DNA of 64,000 nt. Source: Streptomyces sp. NRRL F-5630. GTDB taxonomy: Bacteria; Actinomycetota; Actinomycetes; Streptomycetales; Streptomycetaceae. This document shows positions 9,688 through 18,156 of the stretch, piece after piece. The notes beneath the pieces were generated by a model. That model saw nothing but the letters and a program-made list of their open reading frames with translations. It was not told where the DNA came from and did not search any database. The stretch's first letter is position 1; each line of letters begins with the position of its first letter. Where the stretch lies: the NCBI RefSeq assembly GCF_000719475.1, contig NZ_JOGO01000010.1:1-64000 (forward strand). The letters are read 5' to 3'. The translations under genes and the position numbers were made by a program.

Positions 9688-10602
9688 ATGAACCAAACAC
9701 CCCGCCCGCGGGAAACCGCGAGCGGTGCCGTCGCGTGGCCTCCCCTGTCGCGCACCGGCCGTGCCTTCGCGCACACCCCCGGGGCCCCAGGCCCCGGGCA
9801 TCCTCACCGATCGGACGGCCGCCCGCCCCACACCCCCCGGGGCGCGCGGTTTCCCGGTCCTCCCGGACGCCCCGGAACCAGCCCCCCGGTTCCGGGGCGT
9901 CCGGCTGCTGTCCTCTCCCTGTGCGCTGTCGTCTTCGCCCTTCTCACCTGGCAACTCGTCGCTCGTGGTCCGCTGCGTCGCCTCGACGAGCGCCTCGGGG
10001 TACGCCTCCACGACGGTGCCGGCCTGCCGCATCCCCTCGCCGAGTTCTTCTCCGACCTCGGCAACACCGCGGTCGCCGTCCCCGTACTCGCGCTGTGTGC
10101 CGCGGCGGTCACGTGGTGGGTATGTCGCGGCGCGGGCCACGTCGCGTGGTGGCCGGCGCTCACCGCTCTCGTCGCGATCCTCGTCGTCCCGGCGCTCGTC
10201 CTCCCTCTCAAAGAGATCTTCGACCGTCCGGGCCAGCCCTCCGCCGAGGGCCTCGGCTACTACCCCTCCGGCCATACGGCGACCGCGACCGTCGCGTACG
10301 GCGTCGCACTCCTCCTGCTTTTCGCCGGTCCCCTCACGCCCCACCGACGCGGCGTACGGCGCGCCCTCACCGCGGCGTGGCTGCTGCTCGTGCTGTGTGT
10401 GAGCTACGGACTGGTCCGGCAGGGCTACCACTGGCCCCTGGACGTCGTGGCGAGCTGGTGCCTGGGCGGCGCGGTGCTCCAGGTCGTGGCAGTGGTTCTC
10501 GTACGGGTACGGGAGCGGCCAAGGACGCGGGTCCGGGACGACGCGGCGGGACAGCCGCCGGAACGTCGCGCGGGCGAGCCGGAAAGCGGCGACGTCGCGT
10601 AG
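9688..10602 (+). CDS. PAP2-family membrane phosphatase
   Basis: A roughly 304-residue integral membrane protein with about five to six hydrophobic segments after a Pro/Arg-rich N-terminus. The three PAP2 motifs are present in order: KEIFDRPGQ, PSGHTATA and SYGLVRQGYHWPLDV, with the catalytic histidines in the last two. Such enzymes dephosphorylate phosphatidate, undecaprenyl diphosphate or similar lipids at the membrane face; which one is not decidable here. The start is uncertain: ATG at 9688 is preferred, ATG at 9637 is in frame. The last residues (SGDVA) are encoded by a copy of the dispersed motif, so the C-terminus runs directly into repeat DNA. Confidence 0.85.
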   Translation: MNQTPRPRETASGAVAWPPLSRTGRAFAHTPGAPGPGHPHRSDGRPPHTPRGARFPGPPGRPGTSPPVPGRPAAVLSLCAVVFALLTWQLVARGPLRRLDERLGVRLHDGAGLPHPLAEFFSDLGNTAVAVPVLALCAAAVTWWVCRGAGHVAWWPALTALVAILVVPALVLPLKEIFDRPGQPSAEGLGYYPSGHTATATVAYGVALLLLFAGPLTPHRRGVRRALTAAWLLLVLCVSYGLVRQGYHWPLDVVASWCLGGAVLQVVAVVLVRVRERPRTRVRDDAAGQPPERRAGEPESGDVA

Positions 10603-10631
10603 TCACTCACCACGCGACGTGTGCGGACTGA

Positions 10632-10698
10632 CGCGACCTGGTCCGGCCCTCGCGACGTGGTCCGGCCCTCGCGACGTGGTCCGGCCCTCGCGACGTAG
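10632..10698. repeat. 19-bp tandem repeat, 3.5 copies
   Basis: The unit CGCGACGTGGTCCGGCCCT occurs at 10632-10650 (one mismatch), 10651-10669 and 10670-10688, followed by a partial unit. Each unit begins with the dispersed CGCGACGT half-site, so this is a local tandem amplification of the motif with its flank. Confidence 0.9.
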
Positions 10699-10760
10699 CT
10701 TCGCCTCTGCGCGACGTGTCCCGGGGCAGGCGACGTCACGACCGTTCCCGCGCCACGCCG

Positions 10761-11243
10761 TCACTCGGCCTGCCCTTCCTCGGCGCGACGTGCCGCCGCC
10801 TCGTGCAGCGCGAGCTCAAGCCGTGCCGCGTCGGTGAGCACTCCCGAACCGTCCGGCGGAACGACCCAGCTGATGCCGTCCGCCGTCTCCCCGGGACGCG
10901 GCACCACCAGCCACGTGCCCTCCCCGGCGCACCGCACCCCGCCCCCCGCCCACTGCGCGGCGGTGCCCACCGGCACGAGGAAACCCAGGCGGTCCCGTCC
11001 CGCGTCCGCGAGAACCGGACCGGGACGCTCGACCAGCCGCCCCAGCACTTCCAACGTCGCGCGCCCAAGGGCTCCAGGGAGGACCAGGACGTCCCACACA
11101 CGCCCCGCCGGCAGCAGTGCGGTCCCCCGGGGGTCACGCTCCCACTGGCGCAGGCACGTCGCGGGGTCGGGCGCGGCGTTCGCCAACCACGCCAAGGGGG
11201 TGGGCCTCTCCAAGGCCTCGGGGACGTCCTCGGGCTCCGTCAT
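10761..11243 (-). CDS. Conserved hypothetical protein
   Basis: A 160-residue soluble protein without signal peptide or membrane segment. Recognisable pieces are PTPLAWLANAAPDPATCLRQWERDP, LLPAGRVWDVLVLPG, GFLVPVGTAAQW and GTWLVVPRPGE. I recall this pattern from a streptomycete family loosely compared with the N-terminal domain of bifunctional DNA primase/polymerases, but no catalytic residues can be pointed out, so I assign no function. The start at 11243 is chosen because GGAGG lies 8 nt upstream; an in-frame upstream ATG at 11279 lacks a good site. It is convergent with the PAP2 gene. Confidence 0.75.
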   Translation of the reverse strand: MTEPEDVPEALERPTPLAWLANAAPDPATCLRQWERDPRGTALLPAGRVWDVLVLPGALGRATLEVLGRLVERPGPVLADAGRDRLGFLVPVGTAAQWAGGGVRCAGEGTWLVVPRPGETADGISWVVPPDGSGVLTDAARLELALHEAAARRAEEGQAE

Positions 11244-11568
11244 CGCTGTGCCTCCTGTCGCGAGGCGCGCGCGGCGCACGCCTCACAGGAGAGACCGCCC
11301 GCCGACGCGAGCATTACGCGAGTCGGGAGACGCCGCGACGGTGACACGCGTCACAGCACCGCGTGCGACGTAGCGACATACCGAACGATGCCTCCCCTCC
11401 ACGCGACGTCACCCCCCGCGCCCCCGCCGCGCGACGCGTGCCACGCGAGGTCACGCCACCCCGAGGCCCCCTCGCGCACCCGTGCACAGCGCGGCACCAC
11501 GCGTCGCGGGGCGGAGACGCGCGGCGGGACACGATGCGTAGGCGCGGCGGCGACCCACCCCGGCCGCC
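11244..11568. repeat. Repeat-rich spacer
   Basis: About 325 bp between two genes on the same strand. It contains degenerate motif copies (CGCGACGTCAC near 11400, CGCGAGGTCACG near 11445) and no gene. The 60 bp in front of the upstream gene's start may carry its promoter. Confidence 0.5.
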
Positions 11569-12987
11569 TCAGCTGTCGAACCCGAGCCCCACCCGGTCCA
11601 TCACCCGCAGCCACAGGTTCCGTCGTCCCCTGTGGTCGTCGGCGCGCGCGAGCGAACGTCGCGTCAGCTCGATCCCCGTCCAGGCGAACGGCTCCGGAGG
11701 GAAGGGCATCGGTTTCGTCCGCACCATCCGCAGCGCCGTCCGCTCCGTCTCCGCCCCCTCCAGGAGGTCCAGCATGACGTCGGCGCCGAAACGCGTCGCG
11801 CCTACTCCGAGCCCGGTGAAGCCTGCGGCGTAGGCGACGCGGCCGCGGTGCGCCGTACCGAAGAAGGGCGAGAACCGCGTGCAGGTGTCGATCGCGCCGC
11901 CCCACGCGTGCGTGAAGCGGAGACCTTCGAGCTGCGGGAAGCAGGTGAAGAAGTGCTGCGCCAGCTTCTCGTACGTCGCGGGCCGGTCGTCGTACTCGGC
12001 GCGCACCGCGCCGCCGAAGCGGTAGATCGCGTCGTACCCGCCCCACAGGATGCGGTTGTCCGCCGTGAGCCGGAAGTAGTGGAACTGGTTGGCGCTGTCG
12101 CCGAGCCCCTGCCGGTTGTGCCAGCCGATCGCGTCGTGCTGGGCGGCCGTGAGCGGCTCGGTCATGAGCGCGTAGTCGTACACCGGCACCGTGTACGGGC
12201 GCAGACGGCGCACGAGCGAGGGGAAGACGTTCGTGCCGAGCGCGACGTCGCGCGCGAAGACGCGCCCGTACGGCGTACGCAGCGCCATCCGGGCGCCGTC
12301 GCGTGCGAGGGCGAGGCCGGGGGTGTGCTCGTGGATGCGGACACCGAGGTCGAGACACGCCCGGCGCAGCCCCCACGCGAGCCGTGCGGGGTGCAGCAGC
12401 GCGACCCCGCTGGTGTCCTGAAGGCCCGCCAGGAACGTCGGCGAGTCGACCTCGGCGCGAAGCGCCGCCTCGTCGAGGAGTTCGTAGGTGTCGAAGCCGT
12501 GGGCGCGCGCCGTCTCGTACAGCTCGGCGAGCTCCTCGACTTGGTGCGGCCGCGTCGCGACGTCGATCTCGCCGGTGCGCTCGAACGCGCAGTCGATGCC
12601 GTAGCGCGCGACGGTGGCCTCGATGTCGTCGAGGTTGCGGCTCCCCAGCCTCTCCAAGGCGTCGATCTCCTCCGGCCAGCGGTCGAGGCCGTTGAGGAGC
12701 CCGTGGGTGAGGGACGCGGCGCAGAAACCGCCGTTGCGCCCGGAGGCCGCCCACCCAACCGTCTTCGCCTCCACCAGGACCACGTCGCGCCCCGGGTCGC
12801 GTTCTTTGGCCCGCAAGGCGGCCCACAGGCCGCTGTAGCCGCCGCCGACGACGAGGAGGTCGCAACGGGCGTCACCCACGAGCGCCGGGAGGGGCTCGGG
12901 CCGTCCGGGGTCGTCGAGCCAGTAGGCGCCGGGCCGGGCGTCGGCGAGGGCGGTGGTCCATCTGCTGCTCATGGCGCTCGCGGCCAT
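11569..12987 (-). CDS. puuB: FAD-dependent oxidoreductase, gamma-glutamylputrescine oxidase-like
   Basis: A 472-residue DAO-family flavoenzyme. The FAD-binding Rossmann motif VVGGGYSGLWAALRA is at about 46-60, followed by GWAASGRNGGFCA, typical of amine and amino-acid oxidases, and a C-terminal AYAAGFTGLGVGATRFGADVML flavin-contact segment. In E. coli PuuB oxidises gamma-glutamylputrescine to the aldehyde, releasing ammonia and H2O2. Here the gene precedes the potABCD and aldehyde dehydrogenase genes, which supports a polyamine role, although no gamma-glutamylpolyamine synthetase is in the window. The substrate could also be free putrescine or another amine. ATG at 12987 has GGGAG 8 nt upstream. 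Confidence 0.8.
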   Translation of the reverse strand: MAASAMSSRWTTALADARPGAYWLDDPGRPEPLPALVGDARCDLLVVGGGYSGLWAALRAKERDPGRDVVLVEAKTVGWAASGRNGGFCAASLTHGLLNGLDRWPEEIDALERLGSRNLDDIEATVARYGIDCAFERTGEIDVATRPHQVEELAELYETARAHGFDTYELLDEAALRAEVDSPTFLAGLQDTSGVALLHPARLAWGLRRACLDLGVRIHEHTPGLALARDGARMALRTPYGRVFARDVALGTNVFPSLVRRLRPYTVPVYDYALMTEPLTAAQHDAIGWHNRQGLGDSANQFHYFRLTADNRILWGGYDAIYRFGGAVRAEYDDRPATYEKLAQHFFTCFPQLEGLRFTHAWGGAIDTCTRFSPFFGTAHRGRVAYAAGFTGLGVGATRFGADVMLDLLEGAETERTALRMVRTKPMPFPPEPFAWTGIELTRRSLARADDHRGRRNLWLRVMDRVGLGFDS

Positions 12988-13415
12988 GATGTCAACTCCC
13001 TACGGTGGCGCTCCGCGCGGTGCGGAGCACGGTCGGTGCGGTGCGGAGCACGGTCGGTACGAAAGGTGCGGTATCGCTGCTGCGTGCCTTGCGCCGGTCC
13101 GGGCCGGGGCAGACGCGCGGGCAGTGCGTCCGGACGCCACGAGGCGGGGCGATGTGCGGGGCCGGGGGATGGAGACGCGTCACACGGAGATACGTCGCGA
13201 CGCGCCGTACACGCTGTGCCCGGTGACGACGCGACGCCTCGACGGCGCGCGGGACGTAGCGCCACGGCCCCACGTCGCGTACGCCGTGCGCGACGTCGCC
13301 GCCCACGCGACGTCCGCGGTACGGCGCGACGCGACGACACCACGCACGACGCGGCCGACGTCGCGACACGCCAAACACCACGCGTCGTCCCACCCCGACG
13401 CCCCACCCCGACGCA
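12988..13415. repeat. Repeat-rich spacer downstream of potC
   Basis: About 430 bp without a gene. A 21-bp tandem duplication is at its right-hand side (listed separately), and copies of the GCGACGT motif are scattered at 13235-13400. Confidence 0.6.
13017..13058. repeat. 21-bp perfect tandem duplication
   Basis: The unit at 13017-13037 (starting GCGGTGCGGAG) is repeated exactly at 13038-13058. It lies 29 bp upstream of the flavoenzyme start codon and might include regulatory sequence, or be simple slippage. Confidence 0.85.
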
Positions 13416-14312
13416 TCAGCCCCCCTGCTGCCTCTTCCGGCGCCTGCCGAGAAGCATGGCCGCCAGGACGACGAGCACGGCGACGACGAACATGGCGGTG
13501 CCGATCACGTTGATCTGCACCGGCGTGCCGCGCTGCGCCGAGCCCCAGACGTACATCGGGAAGGTCACGGTGGAGCCGGCGTTGAAGTTGGTGATGATGA
13601 AGTCGTCGAACGAGAGCGCGAAGGCGAGCAGCGCGCCGGCCGCGATGCCGGGCGCGGCGATGGGAAGCGTGACGCGCAGGAAGGTCTGGACGGGGCCTGC
13701 GTAGAGGTCCTGCGCGGCCTGTTCCAGGCGCGGATCCATGGACATGACGCGTGCCTTGACCGCAGTCACGACGAAGCTGAGGCAGAACATGATGTGGGCG
13801 ATCAGGATCGTCCAGAAGCCGAACTGGACGCCCATGTTCAGGAACAGCGTCATCAGCGACGCGGCCATGACGACCTCGGGCATCGCCATAGGCAGGAAGA
13901 TCAGCGAGTTGACGGCGCCGCGCGCGCGGAAGCGGTATCGCACGAGCGCGAAGGCGATCATCGTGCCGAGCACCGTCGCCCCGAGCGTCGCCCAGCCCGC
14001 GATCTGGAGGCTGAGCGAGAGCGAGCCGCACATGTCGGCCACGCCGCAGGGATCGCTCCAGGCATCGGTCGAGAAACGCTGCCACTCGTAATTGAATCGT
14101 CCGTTCGGCTTGTTGAACGAGAAGATCATCACGACGACATTCGGGAGGATCATGTACGCGAGGGTGCAGATCCCGGCGATGACGACGAGGTTACGGCGGA
14201 CGGTGCGCAGGAGTCCGCCGGGTGTGCGCGCACGCGACGCCGACGCGGCGTCACGCGGCGTACGACGCGATTCCGGCGCGACGTCGCGCGACGTAGGGAT
14301 CCGGGTGCTCAT
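13416..14312 (-). CDS. potC: Spermidine/putrescine ABC transporter permease PotC
   Basis: A 298-residue inner-membrane permease with six predicted helices. The ATPase-contacting EAA loop is visible in EQAAQDLYAGPVQTFLRVTLP. With PotB it forms the membrane channel of a polyamine importer. Its ATG shares one base with the potB stop codon (TGATG), so the two are translationally coupled. The N-terminal tail (PTSRDVAPESRRTPRDAAS) before the first helix is encoded by copies of the dispersed ACGTCGCG motif, and the Arg-rich C-terminus ends at RRRKRQQGG. The substrate is inferred from the operon. Confidence 0.92.
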   Translation of the reverse strand: MSTRIPTSRDVAPESRRTPRDAASASRARTPGGLLRTVRRNLVVIAGICTLAYMILPNVVVMIFSFNKPNGRFNYEWQRFSTDAWSDPCGVADMCGSLSLSLQIAGWATLGATVLGTMIAFALVRYRFRARGAVNSLIFLPMAMPEVVMAASLMTLFLNMGVQFGFWTILIAHIMFCLSFVVTAVKARVMSMDPRLEQAAQDLYAGPVQTFLRVTLPIAAPGIAAGALLAFALSFDDFIITNFNAGSTVTFPMYVWGSAQRGTPVQINVIGTAMFVVAVLVVLAAMLLGRRRKRQQGG

Positions 14313-15271
14313 CAGATCAGGTCCTCCGTTCCGGACTTGCGCAGGTAGACCGTGACAGCGGCGAGGATGGCCGCCATGAGGAGGAAGGAAAGGGCGGCGG
14401 CAGCCGGGTAGTCGAGGACCCGGAGGAAAAGCGTCTGAATTACATTTCCGATCATCCGCGTATCCGTCGATCCGAGGAGATCGGCGTTGACGTAGTCGCC
14501 GGCGGCCGGGATGAAGGTGAGCAGCGTCCCCGAGACGACGCCGGGAAGCGACAGCGGGAAGGTCACCTTCCGGAAGGTTGTGAACGGCGCGGCGTACAGG
14601 TCTCCCGACGCCTCGTGGAGCCTCGGGTCGATGCGCTCCAGGGACGTGTAGAGCGGCAGGATCATGAACGGCAGGAAGTTGTACGTCAGCCCGCAGACGA
14701 CCGCGAGCGGCGTCGCGAGGACGCGATCGCCCTCGGTGATGCCCAGCGCGCTCGTGACGTCCAGGAGATGCAGCGTGTTGAGCACGTCCACGACGAAGCC
14801 GCCGTCGGCAAGGATCGTCTTCCACGCGAGCGTGCGGATGAGGAAGCTCGTGAAGAACGGCGCGATGACGAGGATGAGCACCAGGTTGCGCCAGCGCCCC
14901 GCGCGGAAGGCGATGAGGTACGCGAGCGGGTAGCCGAGCGCGAGGCACAGGACCGTCGCGACGGCGGCGTAGGCGAGGGAGCGCACGAACTGCGGCCAGT
15001 ACTCGCTGAAGACGTCCCAGTACGTGGCGAAGTGCCACGTCACCCGGAAGCCCTCCTCCAGCGAGCCGGTCTGCACGGACGTGGACGCCTGGTAGACCAT
15101 CGGCAGCGCGAAGAAGACCAGCAGCCACAGCATCCCGGGCAGCAGCAACCAGTACGGCACGAGGCGGCCGCGCACCCGGACGCCGCGACGCCGGGGCGGC
15201 GTGGGGCCCGCGACGTCGTCGGGTCCCCGCGTGTTCGCGGGTGGCGCGGGGGGTGCGTCGGTGGCGCTCAC
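14312..15271 (-). CDS. potB: Spermidine/putrescine ABC transporter permease PotB
   Basis: A 319-residue permease with about six membrane helices, starting with YWLLLPGMLWLLVFFALPMVY. The EAA loop is HEASGDLYAAPFTTFRKVTFPLSLPG. It pairs with PotC. The start codon is GTG at 15271 and overlaps the potA stop by 4 bp (GTGA), giving coupled translation potA-potB-potC. The N-terminal 35 residues are Pro/Arg-rich and non-membrane. Relatives transport putrescine, spermidine or related compounds. Confidence 0.92.
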   Translation of the reverse strand: MSATDAPPAPPANTRGPDDVAGPTPPRRRGVRVRGRLVPYWLLLPGMLWLLVFFALPMVYQASTSVQTGSLEEGFRVTWHFATYWDVFSEYWPQFVRSLAYAAVATVLCLALGYPLAYLIAFRAGRWRNLVLILVIAPFFTSFLIRTLAWKTILADGGFVVDVLNTLHLLDVTSALGITEGDRVLATPLAVVCGLTYNFLPFMILPLYTSLERIDPRLHEASGDLYAAPFTTFRKVTFPLSLPGVVSGTLLTFIPAAGDYVNADLLGSTDTRMIGNVIQTLFLRVLDYPAAAALSFLLMAAILAAVTVYLRKSGTEDLI

Positions 15272-16461
15272 GCGGCGTCCCCCTCACTGCCCGCCGTGGC
15301 GACGCCCGCGTCGATGTCCTGCTCCGCGTCGAGCCCGAAACCGTGGGCGGGGTTCCAGTGCGCGACGACCTCGGCGCCCGGCGTCAGGCGCACGTCGCGC
15401 TCGATGTTCTGGGCGTACACCTCGAAGCGCCCGCAGCAGGGGGCGTCGAGCACGTACTGCGTCGAGACCCCGATGAAGCTGGAGTCGGCGATGCGGCCCC
15501 GGACCCGGTTGCGCCCCTCGGGTATCCGCGCCTCGTCCTCGACGGGGATGAGCGAGACCTTCTCGGGGCGCACACCGAGCAGCAGCGCGCCGCCCTTGCG
15601 CGGCGGTACGGCACAGCGCACGGCGGGTACGACGAGGCGTGTACCACGCGCCGTCAGCGCGACGTCGCCGTCCGACGTCGCGTCGTCGACGGTGCCGGGG
15701 AGGAGGTTCGAGGTCCCGAGGAAGTTGGCCACGAAGGTGCTGCGCGGCGTCTCGTAGAGGTCCTCGGGGGCGCCCAGCTGTTCGACGCTGCCAGCGTTCA
15801 TGACCGCGACGGTGTCGGCCATCGTCATGGCCTCCTCCTGGTCGTGTGTCACGTGCACGAAAGTGATGCCGACCTCCGTCTGGATGCGCTTCAGCTCCAG
15901 TTGCATCTGCCGGCGCAGCTTGAGGTCGAGGGCGCCGAGGGGCTCGTCGAGGAGCAGGACCCGGGGGCGGTTGATGAGCGCGCGGGCGACGGCGACGCGC
16001 TGTTGCTGGCCGCCGGAGAGCTGGTGCGGTTTGCGGCGCGCGTAGTCGCCGAGCTGGACGAGGTCGAGCATGTCGGCCACCTGCTTCTTCACCGACTTGA
16101 TGCCGCGACGTCGCAGGCCGAACGCGACGTTCTCGTAGATGTCGAGGTGCGGGAAGAGCGCGTAGCTCTGGAACACCGTGTTGACGGGGCGGCGGTAGGG
16201 CGGCAGCGCGGTCACGTCCTCGTCGCCGAGGTGGACGGAGCCGGAGGTCGGTACCTCCAGTCCGGCGATCATGCGCAACGTCGTCGTCTTGCCGCACCCG
16301 GAGGCGCCGAGCAGCGCGAAGAAGGACCCCTGCGGAACGGTCAGGTCCAGCGGGTGCACCGCCGTGAAGTTCCCGTATTTCTTCCCGATCCCTTCGAGGC
16401 GCACGGCGCCGCCCCGATCGGTCGGGCCCGGCTGGTCGGTGGATGGCGTGGTGGTCGTCAT
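15268..16461 (-). CDS. potA: Spermidine/putrescine ABC transporter ATPase PotA
   Basis: A 397-residue ABC ATPase driving the importer. Walker [10 protein letters not shown] is at about 52-60, the Q-loop at FQSY, the signature LSGGQQQR at about 148-155, Walker B LLLDEP near 169-174, and the switch histidine in [10 protein letters not shown]-terminal TOBE-type regulatory region follows (about 280-397). The start at 16461 is preferred because GGGA lies about 9 nt upstream; ATG at 16470 is in frame. About 360 bp of iterated-motif DNA separates it from potD, unusual for an operon of this kind. Confidence 0.92.
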   Translation of the reverse strand: MTTTTPSTDQPGPTDRGGAVRLEGIGKKYGNFTAVHPLDLTVPQGSFFALLGASGCGKTTTLRMIAGLEVPTSGSVHLGDEDVTALPPYRRPVNTVFQSYALFPHLDIYENVAFGLRRRGIKSVKKQVADMLDLVQLGDYARRKPHQLSGGQQQRVAVARALINRPRVLLLDEPLGALDLKLRRQMQLELKRIQTEVGITFVHVTHDQEEAMTMADTVAVMNAGSVEQLGAPEDLYETPRSTFVANFLGTSNLLPGTVDDATSDGDVALTARGTRLVVPAVRCAVPPRKGGALLLGVRPEKVSLIPVEDEARIPEGRNRVRGRIADSSFIGVSTQYVLDAPCCGRFEVYAQNIERDVRLTPGAEVVAHWNPAHGFGLDAEQDIDAGVATAGSEGDAA

Positions 16462-16822
16462 GAGCTGCATCCCGGTGGTGAAGGTGCCGGTGGTGGGGCG
16501 TTCGGAGGGTGGGTGGGTTGCGGGGGTGCGCTGCGCGGTACGGCGCGTCGGTTCCCGCACGGGGGGGCCGACGTCGCGTCGGCGCGACGTCGCGCACGGG
16601 CCGCGCGAGGCGTCGGTGCGAAGCGGGACGTCGGGCCGGTGGCGGCGGCGCGGCGCCTGCGTGACGTCGCGTCCACGCGTCGTGGGCGTCGCGCACGCGA
16701 CGTACCGCCCGCGACGTCGCGACGTACCCCGCCGCCTCGCGCCGCAGAGGCCGCCCCGCGCGACGTGCTGACGCGTCCACCGTGCCGACGCGTCGCCGTA
16801 CCGCGTCACCTCAGCCTTCGCG
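16462..16822. repeat. Iterated-motif block inside the potD-potABC operon
   Basis: The 360-bp gap between co-directional potD and potA is packed with the motif. About nine CGCGACGT/ACGTCGCG half-sites lie within roughly 16560-16770, including full palindromes near 16581 and 16709. It could separate expression of the binding protein from that of the membrane complex, or be a neutral expansion. Confidence 0.75.
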
Positions 16823-18097
16823 TCAGCCGTCCGTCAGGGAAGCGAACTTCTTCTCATAGGCGGTCTCCTCCTTCGTCCCGAGTGAACGGAAGGCGTGGGA
16901 CTTCGCGGCCATGGCGCGGTCGGGGACGATGAGCGGGTTGTCGGCCGCGTCCTTGTCGATCTTCGCCAGCTCCGGCTTGACGCCGTCGACCGGGCAGACG
17001 TAGTTGATCCAGGCGGCGAGGCGGGCGGCGACCGGCGGTTCGTAGTAGTAGTCGATGAGCTTCTCGGCGTTGGCCTTGTGGCGTGCCTTGTTGGGCACGA
17101 GGAGGTTGTCGGTCGAGGTCATGTAGCCGGAGTCGGGGATGACGTAGCGCACGTCGGGGTTGTCGGCCTGGAGCTGCACGACGTCGCCGGCCCAGGCGAG
17201 GCAGGCCGCGAGGTCGCCTTTGCTGAGGTCGGCGATGTAGTCGTTGCCGGTGAAGCGCCGCACCTGTTTGCGGTCGACGGCCTTCTGGATGCGCGCGATC
17301 GCCGCGTCGTACTGGTCCGCCGTCACACGGCCAGGGTCCTTGCCCATGTCGAGCAGCATCATGCCGACGGTGTCGCGCATCTCCGAGAGCAGCCCCACCT
17401 TGCCCCTGAGCTTGGGGTCGTCGAGCAACTGGGACACGGAGGTGATCTCACGGCCGCCGGTCGCCTTGATGTTGTAGGCGATGAAGGTCGAGATGCCGGC
17501 CCAGGGGTACGAGTAGGACCGGCCCGGGTCCCAGTCGGGGCTGCGGAACTGGGGCGCGAGATGCGCGTACGCGTGCGGCAGGTGCGCGGGGTCGAGTTTC
17601 TGCACCCAGCCGAAGCGTATGAGGCGCGCCGCGAGCCAGTCGGTGACGCAGATCAGGTCACGGCCGGTGTCCTGGCCCGCGGCGAGTTGTGGCTTGATCT
17701 TGCCGAAGAACTCGACGTTGTCGTTGATGTCCTCGGTGTATTTGACCTTGATGCCGGTGCGCTTCGCGAATCCCTCCAGCGAGGGGCGGTGGCGGTTGTC
17801 GTCGCTGACGTCGATGTACTCCGTCCAGTTGGAGAAGCTGACGCTCTTCTCCTGCCGGGAATGGTCCTCGGAGGTGATCGCGTCGTCGCCCGTCTTCGCC
17901 GCGGCGGGGATGCCGCAGGCGCTCAGCCCCGCGAGGCCGCCTGCGGCGAGCGCGCCGCCACCGACGGCGCGCAGCACGGCGCGTCGTCCCGGTGCCCACG
18001 GCGCCGCGCCGCGACGCCCCGTCCAGCCGCCCCGTGCCGCGCGCGGCAGGGCACGCGCCATGGCCGGGGGCGGACGATCCGAATCGAACTGTTCCAT
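16823..18097 (-). CDS. potD: Polyamine ABC transporter substrate-binding lipoprotein PotD
   Basis: A 424-residue extracellular lipoprotein. The N-terminus has a twin-arginine pair (Arg38-Arg39), a hydrophobic stretch AVGGGALAAGGLAGLS and lipobox Cys61, so Tat-type export with lipid anchoring is plausible. The mature part has typical PotD segments: NWTEYIDVSDDN, VTDWLAARLIRFGWVQKLD, YPWAGISTFIAYN, FTGNDYIADLSKGDLAACLAWAGDV and NAEKLIDYYYEP. The ATG at 18097 has GAAGGG 8 nt upstream. The gene follows the aldehyde dehydrogenase by 59 bp on the same strand. A degraded second copy lies at 23919-24714. Confidence 0.92.
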   Translation of the reverse strand: MEQFDSDRPPPAMARALPRAARGGWTGRRGAAPWAPGRRAVLRAVGGGALAAGGLAGLSACGIPAAAKTGDDAITSEDHSRQEKSVSFSNWTEYIDVSDDNRHRPSLEGFAKRTGIKVKYTEDINDNVEFFGKIKPQLAAGQDTGRDLICVTDWLAARLIRFGWVQKLDPAHLPHAYAHLAPQFRSPDWDPGRSYSYPWAGISTFIAYNIKATGGREITSVSQLLDDPKLRGKVGLLSEMRDTVGMMLLDMGKDPGRVTADQYDAAIARIQKAVDRKQVRRFTGNDYIADLSKGDLAACLAWAGDVVQLQADNPDVRYVIPDSGYMTSTDNLLVPNKARHKANAEKLIDYYYEPPVAARLAAWINYVCPVDGVKPELAKIDKDAADNPLIVPDRAMAAKSHAFRSLGTKEETAYEKKFASLTDG

Positions 18098-18156
18098 GCG
18101 CTGTGCCCTTCCGGGTGAGCCTGCTCGATGAGGGGGCCGTGATACCGGTCGGTGCG

